Part shown: positions 1 through 7,638 of the stretch, in pieces
Numbering within the stretch: position 1 is the stretch's first letter
Layout of the letters: each line of letters begins with the position of its first letter
NCBI GenBank assembly: GCA_046590575.1
Contig: JBKJUS010000175.1
Span: forward strand, 1-33,998
Direction: 5' to 3'
From: DATLNF01 sp046590575
GTDB taxonomy: Bacteria > Actinomycetota > Actinomycetes > BP-191
DNA: 33,998 bases
The notes under the pieces: model-generated
What the model was told of the DNA's origin: nothing
The model's database searches: none
What the model saw: only the letters and a program-made list of their open reading frames with translations
Translations under genes and position numbers: made by a program

Positions 1-438
1 GGTCGACAGGTTGCGGGTCAGCCCACCTTGTCCGGTGGCGCAGAACGGGCAGGCCATTCCGCACCCTGCCTGGCTCGAGACGCACACCGTCACCCGATCG
101 GGGTAGCGCATGAGCACGCTCTCCACGAGGGATCCGTCGCCGCACCGCCACAACGTCTTGCGCGTTGCGCCGTCGTCACACTCGACGTGTCGCACCGGAT
201 CGAGCAGGCGGGGTAGCAGCGCATCACCGAGTCGGTCGCGCGAATCCGCGGGGAGGTCTGTCATCGCGGTGACGTCGTCGACGTACTTGCGGTAGTACCA
301 GGTGGCTAGTTGGTCGCCGCGGTACGCCGGCTCACCGAGCTCGACGGCGGCGGCCCGGCGCTCGTCCGCCGAGAGGTCGGCGAGATGACGGGGCGGCTTC
401 CCGCGCCGCGGCGCGTCGAAGACGAGCGGCAGGCTCAC
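1..438 (-). CDS. rlmN: 23S rRNA (adenine2503-C2)/tRNA (adenine37-C2) methyltransferase RlmN, C-terminal part beyond window
   Basis: Radical-SAM enzyme that methylates C2 of A2503 in 23S rRNA and of A37 in some tRNAs. The minus-strand frame is open to the window edge, so only the first 146 residues are visible. The N-terminus reads SLPLVFDAPRRGKPPRHLADL, as in actinobacterial RlmN. The radical-SAM CxxxCxxC cluster motif is present as C126, C130 and C133 (CGMACPFCATGQGGLTRN). I chose the GTG at 438: the frame stays open upstream to beyond the cdsA stop but has no ATG, GTG or TTG there. It lies 94 bp downstream of cdsA on the same strand, the usual actinobacterial order frr-cdsA-rlmN. Identification is secure; the start is reasonable but has no strong Shine-Dalgarno. 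Confidence 0.93.
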   Translation of the reverse strand, partial: MSLPLVFDAPRRGKPPRHLADLSADERRAAAVELGEPAYRGDQLATWYYRKYVDDVTAMTDLPADSRDRLGDALLPRLLDPVRHVECDDGATRKTLWRCGDGSLVESVLMRYPDRVTVCVSSQAGCGMACPFCATGQGGLTRNLST

Positions 439-532
439 CCGCTGTAGGGCAGCACGAGATGGTCCGGCAGTGCGCAGATCGTCGCTGGTGCCGCGGTGAC
501 GTCCATAGTCTCCCGATGGTAACGCCGTCCCG

Positions 533-1432
533 TCAGCCTGACGTCGGGGCCCACCACGACAGGAGCAACCAGACGACCGGCGCGACGACGACCAGCGAGT
601 CGAGGCGGTCCATGATCCCGCCGTGACCGGGCAGCAGATGGCCCATGTCCTTGATGCCGATGTCACGCTTGAGCAGCGACTCCCCCAGGTCACCGATCGT
701 GGCGCAGATGGCGACCGCGATGCCGAAGAGGACACCTTGCCACCAGGCGATGCCGACGAAGGTGGACACCACCGCGACGCCGCAGATCATGCAGGCGAGC
801 ACGCTGCCGCCGGAGCCCTCCCACGACTTCTTGGGGCTGACGCTCGGCGCCATCGGGTGCCGCCCGACGAGCACCCCGGCGGCGTACCCGCCGACGTCGC
901 TGCAGACTGTCGTCGCGATGAACGCCGTGACCCGCGCTGGGCCGTCGTCAGGCGCTGTGAGAAGCGCCGCAAATCCGGCGAGGAACGGCACGTAGGTCGC
1001 CACGAAGATGCTCGCGGTCACGTCGCGAAGGAAGCCTGGTGCACCGTCCGGCAGCCGCCATACCAGGCACGCCAGCACGGTGGCGACAAGCCCGAAGAGA
1101 AGCGCGTCGGGCCCCCGCAGGTAGGCAAGCACGATGGACAGCGGCCCGCCGATGATGAGCGGCGGTACGGCGACCTCGATCTCCGCAGTGCGCAGCGCGC
1201 GGCTGATCTCGAGGATGCCCACTCCGATGACCCCGGCGACCACCCCCGCGAAGACCCATCGCACGGTGAAGAGCGGAACGCAGACCAGCGCGCCAAGCCC
1301 CAGACCCACGCCGATCGCGGCGGGCAGGTTGCGCCCGGCCCGGCCTGGGCCAGGGGGCCCCCCACCTCCATCAGGCACCGGCAGTGCCGCGGGGGCGGAG
1401 GTCGAATCCGGCATGCGTGCCTCGGCGGTCAT
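533..1432 (-). CDS. cdsA: Phosphatidate cytidylyltransferase (CDP-diacylglycerol synthase)
   Basis: Makes CDP-diacylglycerol from phosphatidate and CTP, the branch point for membrane phospholipids; integral membrane enzyme. The 299-residue product has a Pro/Gly-rich cytoplasmic N-terminus (about residues 1-35), then multiple hydrophobic segments. Near the C-terminus (about 252-278) it carries the full CDS signature S-LLKR-(4)-KD-(7)-PGHGG-MDR-D. The ATG at 1432 was chosen because a GGAG lies about 7 nt upstream; the open frame continues further up but overlaps frr. A second ATG at 1414 is possible. The gene follows frr by 25 bp, consistent with the pyrH-frr-cdsA operon. Identification is firm. 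Confidence 0.95.
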   Translation of the reverse strand: MTAEARMPDSTSAPAALPVPDGGGGPPGPGRAGRNLPAAIGVGLGLGALVCVPLFTVRWVFAGVVAGVIGVGILEISRALRTAEIEVAVPPLIIGGPLSIVLAYLRGPDALLFGLVATVLACLVWRLPDGAPGFLRDVTASIFVATYVPFLAGFAALLTAPDDGPARVTAFIATTVCSDVGGYAAGVLVGRHPMAPSVSPKKSWEGSGGSVLACMICGVAVVSTFVGIAWWQGVLFGIAVAICATIGDLGESLLKRDIGIKDMGHLLPGHGGIMDRLDSLVVVAPVVWLLLSWWAPTSG

Positions 1433-1457
1433 GTGGTCGCTCCGGGCTGCGGGGTCG

Positions 1458-2015
1458 TCAGACCTCGAGCAGCTCGGTCTCCTTGTGCCGCAGCACTTCA
1501 TCGATGTGTGCGGTGTACTTGTGAGTGAGCTCCTCGAGCTCCTTCTCCGCGCGGCGTACGTCGTCTTCGCCGACATCGCCGCCCTTCGACAGCTTGTCCA
1601 GCGCATCTTTGGCGTGCCGGCGAACGGCCCTGATCGCGACCCGTCCGTCCTCTCCCCGAGCCTTCGCGACCTTGATCATCTCCTTGCGCCGCTCCTCGGT
1701 GAGCTGCGGGAAGACGATGCGAATCAGCATGCCGTCGTTGGTCGGATTGACGCCGAGATCGGAGTCGCGGATCGCCTTCTCGATGGCATTCAGCGCACTT
1801 TTGTCGTAGGGATCGATGACGGCCAACCGCGGCTCGGGGATCTTGAACGACGCGAGCTGCTGTAGCGGAGTGGTCGTACCGTAGTAGTCGACGACGATCT
1901 TGGAGAACATCGCCGGGTTAGCCCGGCCAGTGCGCAGGGTCTGCAGCTCGCTCTTGGCCACCTCGACGGCCTTGTCCATCTTCTCCTCGGCCTCGAGGAG
2001 GGTCTCGTCGATCAC
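1458..2015 (-). CDS. frr: Ribosome recycling factor
   Basis: With EF-G it splits the post-termination ribosome complex; cytosolic. The 185-residue length is exactly that of the family. The N-terminus (MIDETLLEAEEKMDKAVE) and the LRTGRANP motif (residues 27-34) are diagnostic. The central VNPTNDG..IRI..P.LTEERR stretch and the long alpha-helical C-terminal region are as expected. It sits between pyrH (60 bp upstream) and cdsA, the conserved actinobacterial order. No anomalies. Confidence 0.98.
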   Translation of the reverse strand: MIDETLLEAEEKMDKAVEVAKSELQTLRTGRANPAMFSKIVVDYYGTTTPLQQLASFKIPEPRLAVIDPYDKSALNAIEKAIRDSDLGVNPTNDGMLIRIVFPQLTEERRKEMIKVAKARGEDGRVAIRAVRRHAKDALDKLSKGGDVGEDDVRRAEKELEELTHKYTAHIDEVLRHKETELLEV

Positions 2016-2075
2016 ATCTGGCCTCTCGGTCGGCTGGTGGCGGTCAGATCGCTGCGCGGTGGTCCGATGGCGATG

Positions 2076-2828
2076 TCAGGCGGAGAGGACCCCGACGACG
2101 GTGCCGATCTTCTCACCGCGCACGGCCCGGCCGATGTTGCCCTCACCCATCAGGTCGAAGACGACAATGGGCAGGTCGTTGTCCATGCACAGCGATATCG
2201 CAGTGGCGTCCATCACCTTGAGCCCGCGAGCGAGCACCTCGGCGTAGTCCAGGGAATCAAAGCGCACCGCGTCCGGATTCTTTCGCGGGTCCGAGTCGTA
2301 CACGCCGTCGACCTGGGTCGCCTTGAGCACGGCCTCGGCACCGATCTCCAACGCCCTCTGTGCTGCGGTGGTGTCCGTGGAGAAGAACGGCGCACCCATG
2401 CCGGCACCGAAGATGACGACCCGGCCCTTCTCCAAGTGGCGGATCGCCCGCCGCGGGATGTAGGGCTCGGCGATCTGGCCCATCGTGATCGCCGTCTGCA
2501 CCCGGGTGGCGACGCCACGCTTCTCCAGGAAGTCCTGCAGTGCCAGGCAGTTGATCACCGTGCCGAGCATGCCCATGTAGTCAGCGCGCGGCCGGTCCAT
2601 GCCGCGCTCGGCCAAGGCAGCGCCGCGGAACATGTTGCCGCCGCCGACGACGATCGCGACCTGGGCGCCCGTCGCGACGACATCCTCGACCTGTCGAGCG
2701 ACGAAGGACACGACATTGGGGTCGATGCCCAACGACTCGCTCCCGGCGAACGCCTCGCCGGAGAGCTTGAGCAGCACGCGTGACCAGCGCGGACGGACGT
2801 CAGTGGCCGCTTCCTCAGGCACAGTCAT
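2076..2828 (-). CDS. pyrH: Uridylate kinase (UMP kinase)
   Basis: Phosphorylates UMP to UDP in de novo pyrimidine synthesis; cytosolic, normally hexameric. The 250-residue protein has the amino-acid-kinase fold signature: RVLLKLSGEAFAG near the N-terminus, VVGGGNMFRG in the nucleotide/UMP-binding region and DRPRADYMGMLGT. The start at 2828 has an excellent Shine-Dalgarno (GCAGGAGGT) a few bases upstream. It lies between tsf (49 bp upstream) and frr in the conserved translation-factor operon. Identification is secure. Confidence 0.97.
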   Translation of the reverse strand: MTVPEEAATDVRPRWSRVLLKLSGEAFAGSESLGIDPNVVSFVARQVEDVVATGAQVAIVVGGGNMFRGAALAERGMDRPRADYMGMLGTVINCLALQDFLEKRGVATRVQTAITMGQIAEPYIPRRAIRHLEKGRVVIFGAGMGAPFFSTDTTAAQRALEIGAEAVLKATQVDGVYDSDPRKNPDAVRFDSLDYAEVLARGLKVMDATAISLCMDNDLPIVVFDLMGEGNIGRAVRGEKIGTVVGVLSA

Positions 2829-2877
2829 GAGACCTCCTGCGGGATCGGTACGACGGTCCGGATGAGGGAAGTCTGCC

Positions 2878-3714
2878 TCAGGCCTGGCCCACGCGGAACC
2901 GGGCGAAGCGGGTCACAGCCACCCCGGCCTCGTCGAGGACCTGCTTGACGCTCTTCTTGTTGTCCTTGGCGAAGGCCTGCTCGAGCAGCGTGGTCTCCTT
3001 GAAGAAGCCGGTCACCCGACCTTCAACGATCTTGGCGAGGGCAGCCTCGGGCTTGCCTTCCTCACGTGCGGTGGCCTCCGCGATCTCCCGCTCCTTGGCG
3101 ACGACGTCCGCGGGCACGTCGTCGCGGCTGACGTAGACGGGAGCAAAGGCGGCAATGTGCTGCGCGACGTCCTTGGCGATCTCCGGGGCGTCGCCGGTGA
3201 GCTCGACGAGGACGCCGACCTGGGGCGGCAGGTCGGGACTGGTCTTGTGCAGATAGCTGCCGACGAAGGCTCCGTCGTACGCCACGAATCGCCGGAGCTC
3301 GATCTTCTCGCCGAGACCGGCGTTGGCCTCATCCAGGAAGGCCTTCACGTTCTGCCCCGTGCCCACGTCGGCAGCGAGAGCAGCGTCGAGGTCGGCTGGG
3401 CGCGCCGTGGCCAGCGCCTCGACGACGGTCTGGGCGACCTGGCCGAAGCGCTCCCCCTTGGCCACGTAGTCGGTCTCGCAGTTGAGCTCGACCAGCACCC
3501 CACTCGTGGCGCCGTCGAGATGAGCGCGAACAAGTCCGTTGCTGGCGCTGCGACCCTCGCGCTTGGCGACGCCCTTAAGACCCTTGACCCGCAGCTGTTC
3601 CATCGCCTTGTCGTAGTCGCCGTCGGCCTCGACGAGCGCGTTCTTGCAATCGGTCATCCCGGCGCCGGTGGCCTCGCGGAGCTTTTTGATGTCCGCAGCG
3701 CTTATGGTTGCCAT
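2878..3714 (-). CDS. tsf: Translation elongation factor Ts
   Basis: Guanine-nucleotide exchange factor for EF-Tu. At 278 residues it is typical for actinobacterial EF-Ts. The N-terminal UBA-like domain has the family signature LREATGAGMTDCKNALVEADGDYDKAME. The second signature ELNCETDYVAKGERF follows at about residue 78, then the dimerisation region and a conserved C-terminus. It is preceded by rpsB with a 134-bp spacer, as in most bacteria where rpsB-tsf is an operon. No anomaly seen. Confidence 0.97.
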   Translation of the reverse strand: MATISAADIKKLREATGAGMTDCKNALVEADGDYDKAMEQLRVKGLKGVAKREGRSASNGLVRAHLDGATSGVLVELNCETDYVAKGERFGQVAQTVVEALATARPADLDAALAADVGTGQNVKAFLDEANAGLGEKIELRRFVAYDGAFVGSYLHKTSPDLPPQVGVLVELTGDAPEIAKDVAQHIAAFAPVYVSRDDVPADVVAKEREIAEATAREEGKPEAALAKIVEGRVTGFFKETTLLEQAFAKDNKKSVKQVLDEAGVAVTRFARFRVGQA

Positions 3715-3831
3715 GATCGTGTGGGTCCAATCCGTGTCGAGGTGACGAGACGTCGGTGAGCAGCCGCTGCGCTGCCGGGAACTACGAGGCAGGGCCCCGC
3801 AACGCCCACCAGCGACGACGAGTGCTCGGGT

Positions 3832-3843
3832 CGCCGTACGGCG
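3832..3843. repeat. 12-bp perfect palindrome just after rpsB
   Basis: CGCCGTACGGCG is perfectly self-complementary and lies 5 bp past the rpsB stop, at the start of the rpsB-tsf spacer. It could be a weak hairpin or simply an instance of the GTAC-centred words that are common in this window. No U-tract follows. Confidence 0.4.
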
Positions 3844-3848
3844 TCGAG

Positions 3849-4766
3849 CTAGGGAGCGGCTGGCGCGTCCGAAGGGTCCGCCGGAGTCTCCGGTGCAGTG
3901 GCCGGCGGTTCGGTCGCGACGGCCGGGGCGGCCGAGACCTCGGTCGCCGCTGGGGCAGCCGTCGCGTCGGCGGCGGGGGTGAGGAGCTCGAGCTCCCAGT
4001 CGGCCAACGGCTCGTCCGTGGCCAGCTGACCGTCGTGGCTCGGCTTGTCGTCGCCACGGCCGGCACTAGCGTTGGCCGCCGCGCGCTGCATCAGGCCCTC
4101 GGCCACGGCGTCGGCGATCACCCGGGTCAGCAGGGTCGCCGAGCGGATCGCGTCGTCGTTGCCGGGGATCTTGAAGTCGACCTCGTCGGGGTCGCAGTTG
4201 GTGTCGAGGATCGCCACGACGGGGATGTTGAGCTTGCGTGCCTCGCCGACCGCGATGTGCTCCTTCTTCGTGTCGATGATCCACACCGCACTGGGGGTGC
4301 GGCTCATGTCGCGAAGACCGCCAAGGGTGCGCTCGAGCTTGGTCTTCTCGCGGGCGAGGACAAGCGTCTCCTTCTTGGTGAGGACGCTGATGCCGCCGGT
4401 CTGCTCGATCATCTCGAGCTCCTTCAGGCGCTGCAGGCGCTTGAAGACGGTCTGGAAGTTGGTGAGCATGCCACCCAGCCAGCGCTGGTTGACATAGGGC
4501 ATGCCGACCCGCTTGGCCTCCTTCTCGATGGCCTCCTGCGCCTGCTTCTTCGTACCCACGAACAGCACGGTGCCGCCGTGCGCCACCGTCTCGCGAACGA
4601 ACTCGTAGGCGCGGTCGATGTAGGACAGCGTCTGCTGCAGGTCGATGATGTAGATGCCGTTGCGCTCGGTGAAGATGTAGCGCTTCATCTTCGGGTTCCA
4701 GCGCTTCGTCTGATGCCCGAAGTGCACGCCGCTCTCGAGCAGCTGCTTCATGGTCACGACAGCCAT
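3849..4766 (-). CDS. rpsB: Small ribosomal subunit protein uS2, with long Ala/Pro-rich C-terminal tail
   Basis: 30S ribosomal protein. The 305-residue product starts MAVVTMKQLLESGVHFGHQTKRWNPKM, the uS2 N-terminal signature. It contains the second uS2 signature region (PVVAILDTNCDPDEVDFKIPGNDDA). The conserved core ends at about residue 225; the remainder is a low-complexity Ala/Pro/Glu/Thr tail (roughly 245-305), as seen in many actinobacterial S2 proteins. First gene of the rpsB-tsf operon and divergent from the M23-like gene. A promoter-like pair lies about 210 bp upstream with a strong leader hairpin. Identification is secure. Confidence 0.97.
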   Translation of the reverse strand: MAVVTMKQLLESGVHFGHQTKRWNPKMKRYIFTERNGIYIIDLQQTLSYIDRAYEFVRETVAHGGTVLFVGTKKQAQEAIEKEAKRVGMPYVNQRWLGGMLTNFQTVFKRLQRLKELEMIEQTGGISVLTKKETLVLAREKTKLERTLGGLRDMSRTPSAVWIIDTKKEHIAVGEARKLNIPVVAILDTNCDPDEVDFKIPGNDDAIRSATLLTRVIADAVAEGLMQRAAANASAGRGDDKPSHDGQLATDEPLADWELELLTPAADATAAPAATEVSAAPAVATEPPATAPETPADPSDAPAAP

Positions 4767-4832
4767 CTAGGGCCGCACCTCTCTTTGCCCACGGGCCGCC
4801 CTCCGGCGGTCACCGCGCGCACTCGGTTTGCC

Positions 4833-4854
4833 GCGGCGCACGGGCGTGCGCCGC
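4833..4854 (-). other. Strong hairpin in the rpsB 5' leader
   Basis: Positions 4833-4842 (GCGGCGCACG) pair perfectly with 4845-4854 (CGTGCGCCGC), leaving a 2-nt centre; physically this is a 9-bp stem with a 4-nt loop. It lies 67-88 nt upstream of the rpsB start in what should be its leader. An S2 autoregulatory or attenuation role is possible but is inference. Confidence 0.5.
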
Positions 4855-4975
4855 TCCTGACGTCCGCGTGCGACCGCGCCGTACCCGCGCGAGCGGGACC
4901 GGTGGCGGGCCGCCCACCGATGAAGGTGGGAGCGGGGCGTGCGAAGTCGACCCGGTCTCCCGAGCCGCTCCGCCG

Positions 4976-5006
4976 AGTGTACGGCGGCCGTGGGTCTCCG
5001 GTCTAA
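4976..5006 (-). promoter_or_regulatory. Putative rpsB promoter (SigA/HrdB-like)
   Basis: On the minus strand a TACACT -10-like hexamer (4981-4976) follows a TTAGAC -35-like hexamer (5006-5001) with a 19-nt spacer, or TAGACC with 18 nt. TACACT fits the TANNNT rule. A start near 4969 would give a leader of about 200 nt. Supported only by motif match. Confidence 0.4.
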
Positions 5007-5107
5007 CCCGTGCAGGTTCCGCGGCCGGCCGGAGGTTGGCGAACGGGCGTCCACAGATGGGTCTCCACGCACCCCGTGTCGTAGCCGCCTCCACCACCCT
5101 GGGGAGC

Positions 5108-5782
5108 ATGAACCCCATTCTCCGAGTCTTGGTCCCCCTGCTGTGCCTCGGCGCAGCCCACCCCGGTCCCGCACACGCGAGCGAGCCATGGGTGCCCCCG
5201 CTGGCCGACGACGTCGAGGTGGTACGCGGGTTCGACCCACCGGCGCGCCGCTGGCAGCCGGGGCACCGCGGAGTCGACCTGGTGACGACACCGGGTGCCG
5301 AGGTGCGAGCCGTCGGCGCCGGCACGGTGACCTTCGCAGGAGTGCTGGCTGGACGTGGCGTCGTCACCGTCACCCACGGTCGCCTGCGCACGACGTACGA
5401 GCCGGTGACCGCCTCCGTCGGCGCTGGTGACCGCGTCGGCGCTGGCGAGATCGTCGGGCGCCTGCAGCCTGGTCACGGTCGGCCAGGTCCGGGAGCGGCG
5501 GTGCTGCACTGGGGGCTGCTGCGCGGCGTCGTCTATCTGGACCCGATGAGCCTGCTACGCCAGGGCCCGCCCCGGCTGCTCCCACACTGGGCAGCGCTCG
5601 GTGCAGCTCCCGGCTCGCAGCGGCCGACCGACTCTGCAATGGGGACGACGCTGACCCAAGAAGCACGGCTCACCCCGGTCGCGCGGTCGGGTCGCGGCAG
5701 TCCGCGTCCGGCGGGCAGGGTCGTAGCGGCGATGGCCCTGGTCACGGTCGCGGTCGCCGTACGCCGACGCGGCCCGCCATGA
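5108..5782 (+). CDS. Secreted M23-family (LytM-like) peptidase homologue, possibly catalytically altered
   Basis: A 224-residue protein with an N-terminal signal peptide (hydrophobic residues about 7-18, AHA-S cleavage-like site near 24). The LytM/M23 domain follows: GHRGVDL supplies zinc ligands H53 and D57, then AGxVTFAG and a TYEPV segment, and LHWGL supplies H134. In canonical M23 enzymes this last motif is HLHF; here V132 replaces the first His, which is usually catalytic. A C-terminal hydrophobic segment (about 203-218) followed by RRRGPP could anchor the protein. A gene of this type commonly sits between rpsB and whiG/dprA in actinobacteria. The ATG at 5108 was chosen because it gives a clean signal peptide; the GGGGAG before it is closer than ideal. 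Convergent with whiG, 22-bp gap. Confidence 0.8.
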   Translation: MNPILRVLVPLLCLGAAHPGPAHASEPWVPPLADDVEVVRGFDPPARRWQPGHRGVDLVTTPGAEVRAVGAGTVTFAGVLAGRGVVTVTHGRLRTTYEPVTASVGAGDRVGAGEIVGRLQPGHGRPGPGAAVLHWGLLRGVVYLDPMSLLRQGPPRLLPHWAALGAAPGSQRPTDSAMGTTLTQEARLTPVARSGRGSPRPAGRVVAAMALVTVAVAVRRRGPP

Positions 5783-5804
5783 CGGGACTCGGAGCGTCGG
5801 CGCG

Positions 5805-6626
5805 TCAGTCGCGCTGGTCGGCGAGCTTGCCGCGCAGCTGCAGCACCGCTTTGGTGTGCATCTGGCAGATGCGTGACTCGGTGACACCGAGCACCTGGCC
5901 GATCTCAGCCAGCGTGAGTCCCTCGTAGTAGTAGAGGGTCACCACGATCTTCTCGCGCTCGGGCAGCGTGTTGATGGCCTTGGCGAGGAGGTGCTTCGTC
6001 TCCTCGGTCTCGAACGCCATGACCGGGTCCTCGGCCTTGGTGTCCTCAAGCGTGTCGACCAGGCTGAGCTTGTCCCCGCGTTCGCCGCCGACGTTGAGCA
6101 GCTCGTCGAGGGCGACGACGTTGACGAAGGAGACCTGGCTGAAGATCTGGTGCAGGTCCTCGATGGAGATGTCGAGCTCACCGGCGACCTCGGCCTCCGA
6201 GGGAGTCCGATGCAGGCGACTCTCCAATGCGGCGTAGGCCTTCTCGACCTCGCGAGCCTTGAAGCGGACCGACCGCGGAATCCAGTCGATCGACCGCAGC
6301 TCATCGATGATCGCGCCCTTGATCCGGCTGATCGCATAGGTCTCGAACTTGATGACCCGGGCGAGGTCGAACTTCTCGATCGCGTCGATCAGCCCGAAAA
6401 TTCCGTAACTGACGAGATCGGCCTGCTCGATGTTGGGCGGGAGGCCCACGCCGACCCGGCCGGCGACGTACTTCACGAGCGGCGAGTAATGCAGGATCAG
6501 CCGCTCACGCAGACCCTGGTCGGCGGTGTCCTTGAACTCGCGCCACAGCTCGGCGATCGCCGAGTCGATCTCCGCTTTGACCGCAGGATCCACGTCGGTG
6601 CGCGTACGGCCACGCGAAACCGTCAT
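5805..6626 (-). CDS. whiG: RNA polymerase sigma factor of the WhiG/FliA family
   Basis: Alternative sigma-28-type factor. The 273-residue protein has region 2 (LILHYSPLVKYVAGRVGVGLPPNIEQADLVSYGIFGLIDAIEKFD, about 43-90, followed by FETYAISRIKGAIIDELRS), region 3 (PSEAEVAGELDIS) and region 4 helix-turn-helix (LTLAEIGQVLGVTESRICQMH, about 235-255). In Streptomyces the orthologue WhiG triggers sporulation-septation genes; in motile actinobacteria it drives flagellar genes. Nothing in the window says which applies here. It lies 26 bp downstream of xerC on the same strand. Family assignment is firm; the role is inferred. Confidence 0.9.
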   Translation of the reverse strand: MTVSRGRTRTDVDPAVKAEIDSAIAELWREFKDTADQGLRERLILHYSPLVKYVAGRVGVGLPPNIEQADLVSYGIFGLIDAIEKFDLARVIKFETYAISRIKGAIIDELRSIDWIPRSVRFKAREVEKAYAALESRLHRTPSEAEVAGELDISIEDLHQIFSQVSFVNVVALDELLNVGGERGDKLSLVDTLEDTKAEDPVMAFETEETKHLLAKAINTLPEREKIVVTLYYYEGLTLAEIGQVLGVTESRICQMHTKAVLQLRGKLADQRD

Positions 6627-6652
6627 CGGGCTGCGCTCCTCACGCGCGGACT

Positions 6653-7618
6653 CTAGGCGCGTGGGTGAGATCGGTCATAGGACGCCTTCAGTCGGTCCGC
6701 GGAGACATGAGTATAGATCTGGGTGGTGGCGAGCGTAGCGTGCCCGAGCAGCTCCTGGACGCTCCTCAGATCCGCGCCGCCTTCGAGCAGATGCGTTGCC
6801 GCGGAGTGCCGCAGGCCGTGCGGACCGAGGTCCGGCGCATCCGGCAGCGCGGCTAGGTGGGTGTGTACGGCTCGGCGGACCGTCCGGGGGTCAATCCGAC
6901 CACCCCGCTCGCCGAGAAACAGCGCCGGACCACTCAACGGCCGCAGGAGAGCCGGACGGCCGTGTCGGGTCCAGTCGTCGACGGCGCTCTGGGCGGGCAC
7001 GCCGTAGGGGACCCGCCGCTCCTTGGCGCCCTTGCCCCAGACCTTGAGCAGGCGCCGACCGTGGTCGACGTCGTCGAGGTCGAGCGCACAGAGCTCGCCG
7101 ACCCGCACCCCCGTCGCGTAGAGCAGCTCGAGCATCGCCCGGTCGCGCAGTCCTACCGGGGTGCCGGCGTCGGGCACGTCGAGCAGATCCGCGACCTCCT
7201 GCTCTCGCAGAATGCGAGGCAGTCGAAACTCCTTCTTCGGCGTCCCGAGGGTGGCAGCTGGATCCCGGTCGACCCAGCCGCGGCGTAACGCGTGGGCGAA
7301 GAACACCCGAGCCGCGGACGACTTGCGAGCCAAGCTCGCCCGGCTCATCCCGGAAGTCCGCAGCCGCGCCAACCAGCTGCGGATCGCCGGATGGTCGATC
7401 TGGGCGAGCTCAGTGAGCCCGAGTCGCCCAGAGTGATCAAGCAAACTGGTGAGGTCGCCCAGGTAGGCCGCGACGGTGTGAGAGGACAGTCCGCGCTCAG
7501 CGCGCAGATGCCGCTCGAACTCCGCCAGCCGGTCGACCATTCCCTCCGGCACGACAAGCGCCGGGCGGGTCGCCCTCGCCGCGCGCACCCTGCTTGGACT
7601 GACCACGCCACCGACCAT
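6653..7618 (-). CDS. xerC: Tyrosine site-specific recombinase XerC
   Basis: Resolves chromosome dimers at dif together with a partner Xer recombinase. The 321-residue frame holds an N-terminal SAM-like core-binding domain (AEFERHLRAERGLSSHTVAAYLGDL, residues 32-56) and a complete catalytic domain: R172 (GVRVGEL), K196 (GKGAKER), H267 and R270 (HGLRH), H293 (LGHATL) and nucleophile Y302 (TQIYTHV). The first 26 residues look non-conserved; an internal ATG at 7540 would give a more typical N-terminus, but its GGAGG is only 2 nt away, so I keep the longer form with doubt. It follows dprA by 20 bp. Confidence 0.93.
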   Translation of the reverse strand: MVGGVVSPSRVRAARATRPALVVPEGMVDRLAEFERHLRAERGLSSHTVAAYLGDLTSLLDHSGRLGLTELAQIDHPAIRSWLARLRTSGMSRASLARKSSAARVFFAHALRRGWVDRDPAATLGTPKKEFRLPRILREQEVADLLDVPDAGTPVGLRDRAMLELLYATGVRVGELCALDLDDVDHGRRLLKVWGKGAKERRVPYGVPAQSAVDDWTRHGRPALLRPLSGPALFLGERGGRIDPRTVRRAVHTHLAALPDAPDLGPHGLRHSAATHLLEGGADLRSVQELLGHATLATTQIYTHVSADRLKASYDRSHPRA

Positions 7619-7638
7619 GCGGAGCGCCGGCAGTCACG

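Larger units (their letters stand above)
4767..5107. other. 341-bp intergenic region between divergent rpsB and the M23-like gene
   Basis: No gene was found. It holds the putative rpsB promoter (4976-5006), a long rpsB leader with a 10-bp stem hairpin (4833-4854), and presumably the promoter of the plus-strand M23-like gene, which I could not pin down. The frame upstream of the M23-like start is open, but its product is low-complexity Arg/Pro/Gly sequence without a family signature. Confidence 0.6.

Noticed and set aside
1433..1606. N-terminal extension of the cdsA frame
   Set aside because: It overlaps frr in another frame and is Ser/Arg-rich; the ATG at 1432 has a Shine-Dalgarno.
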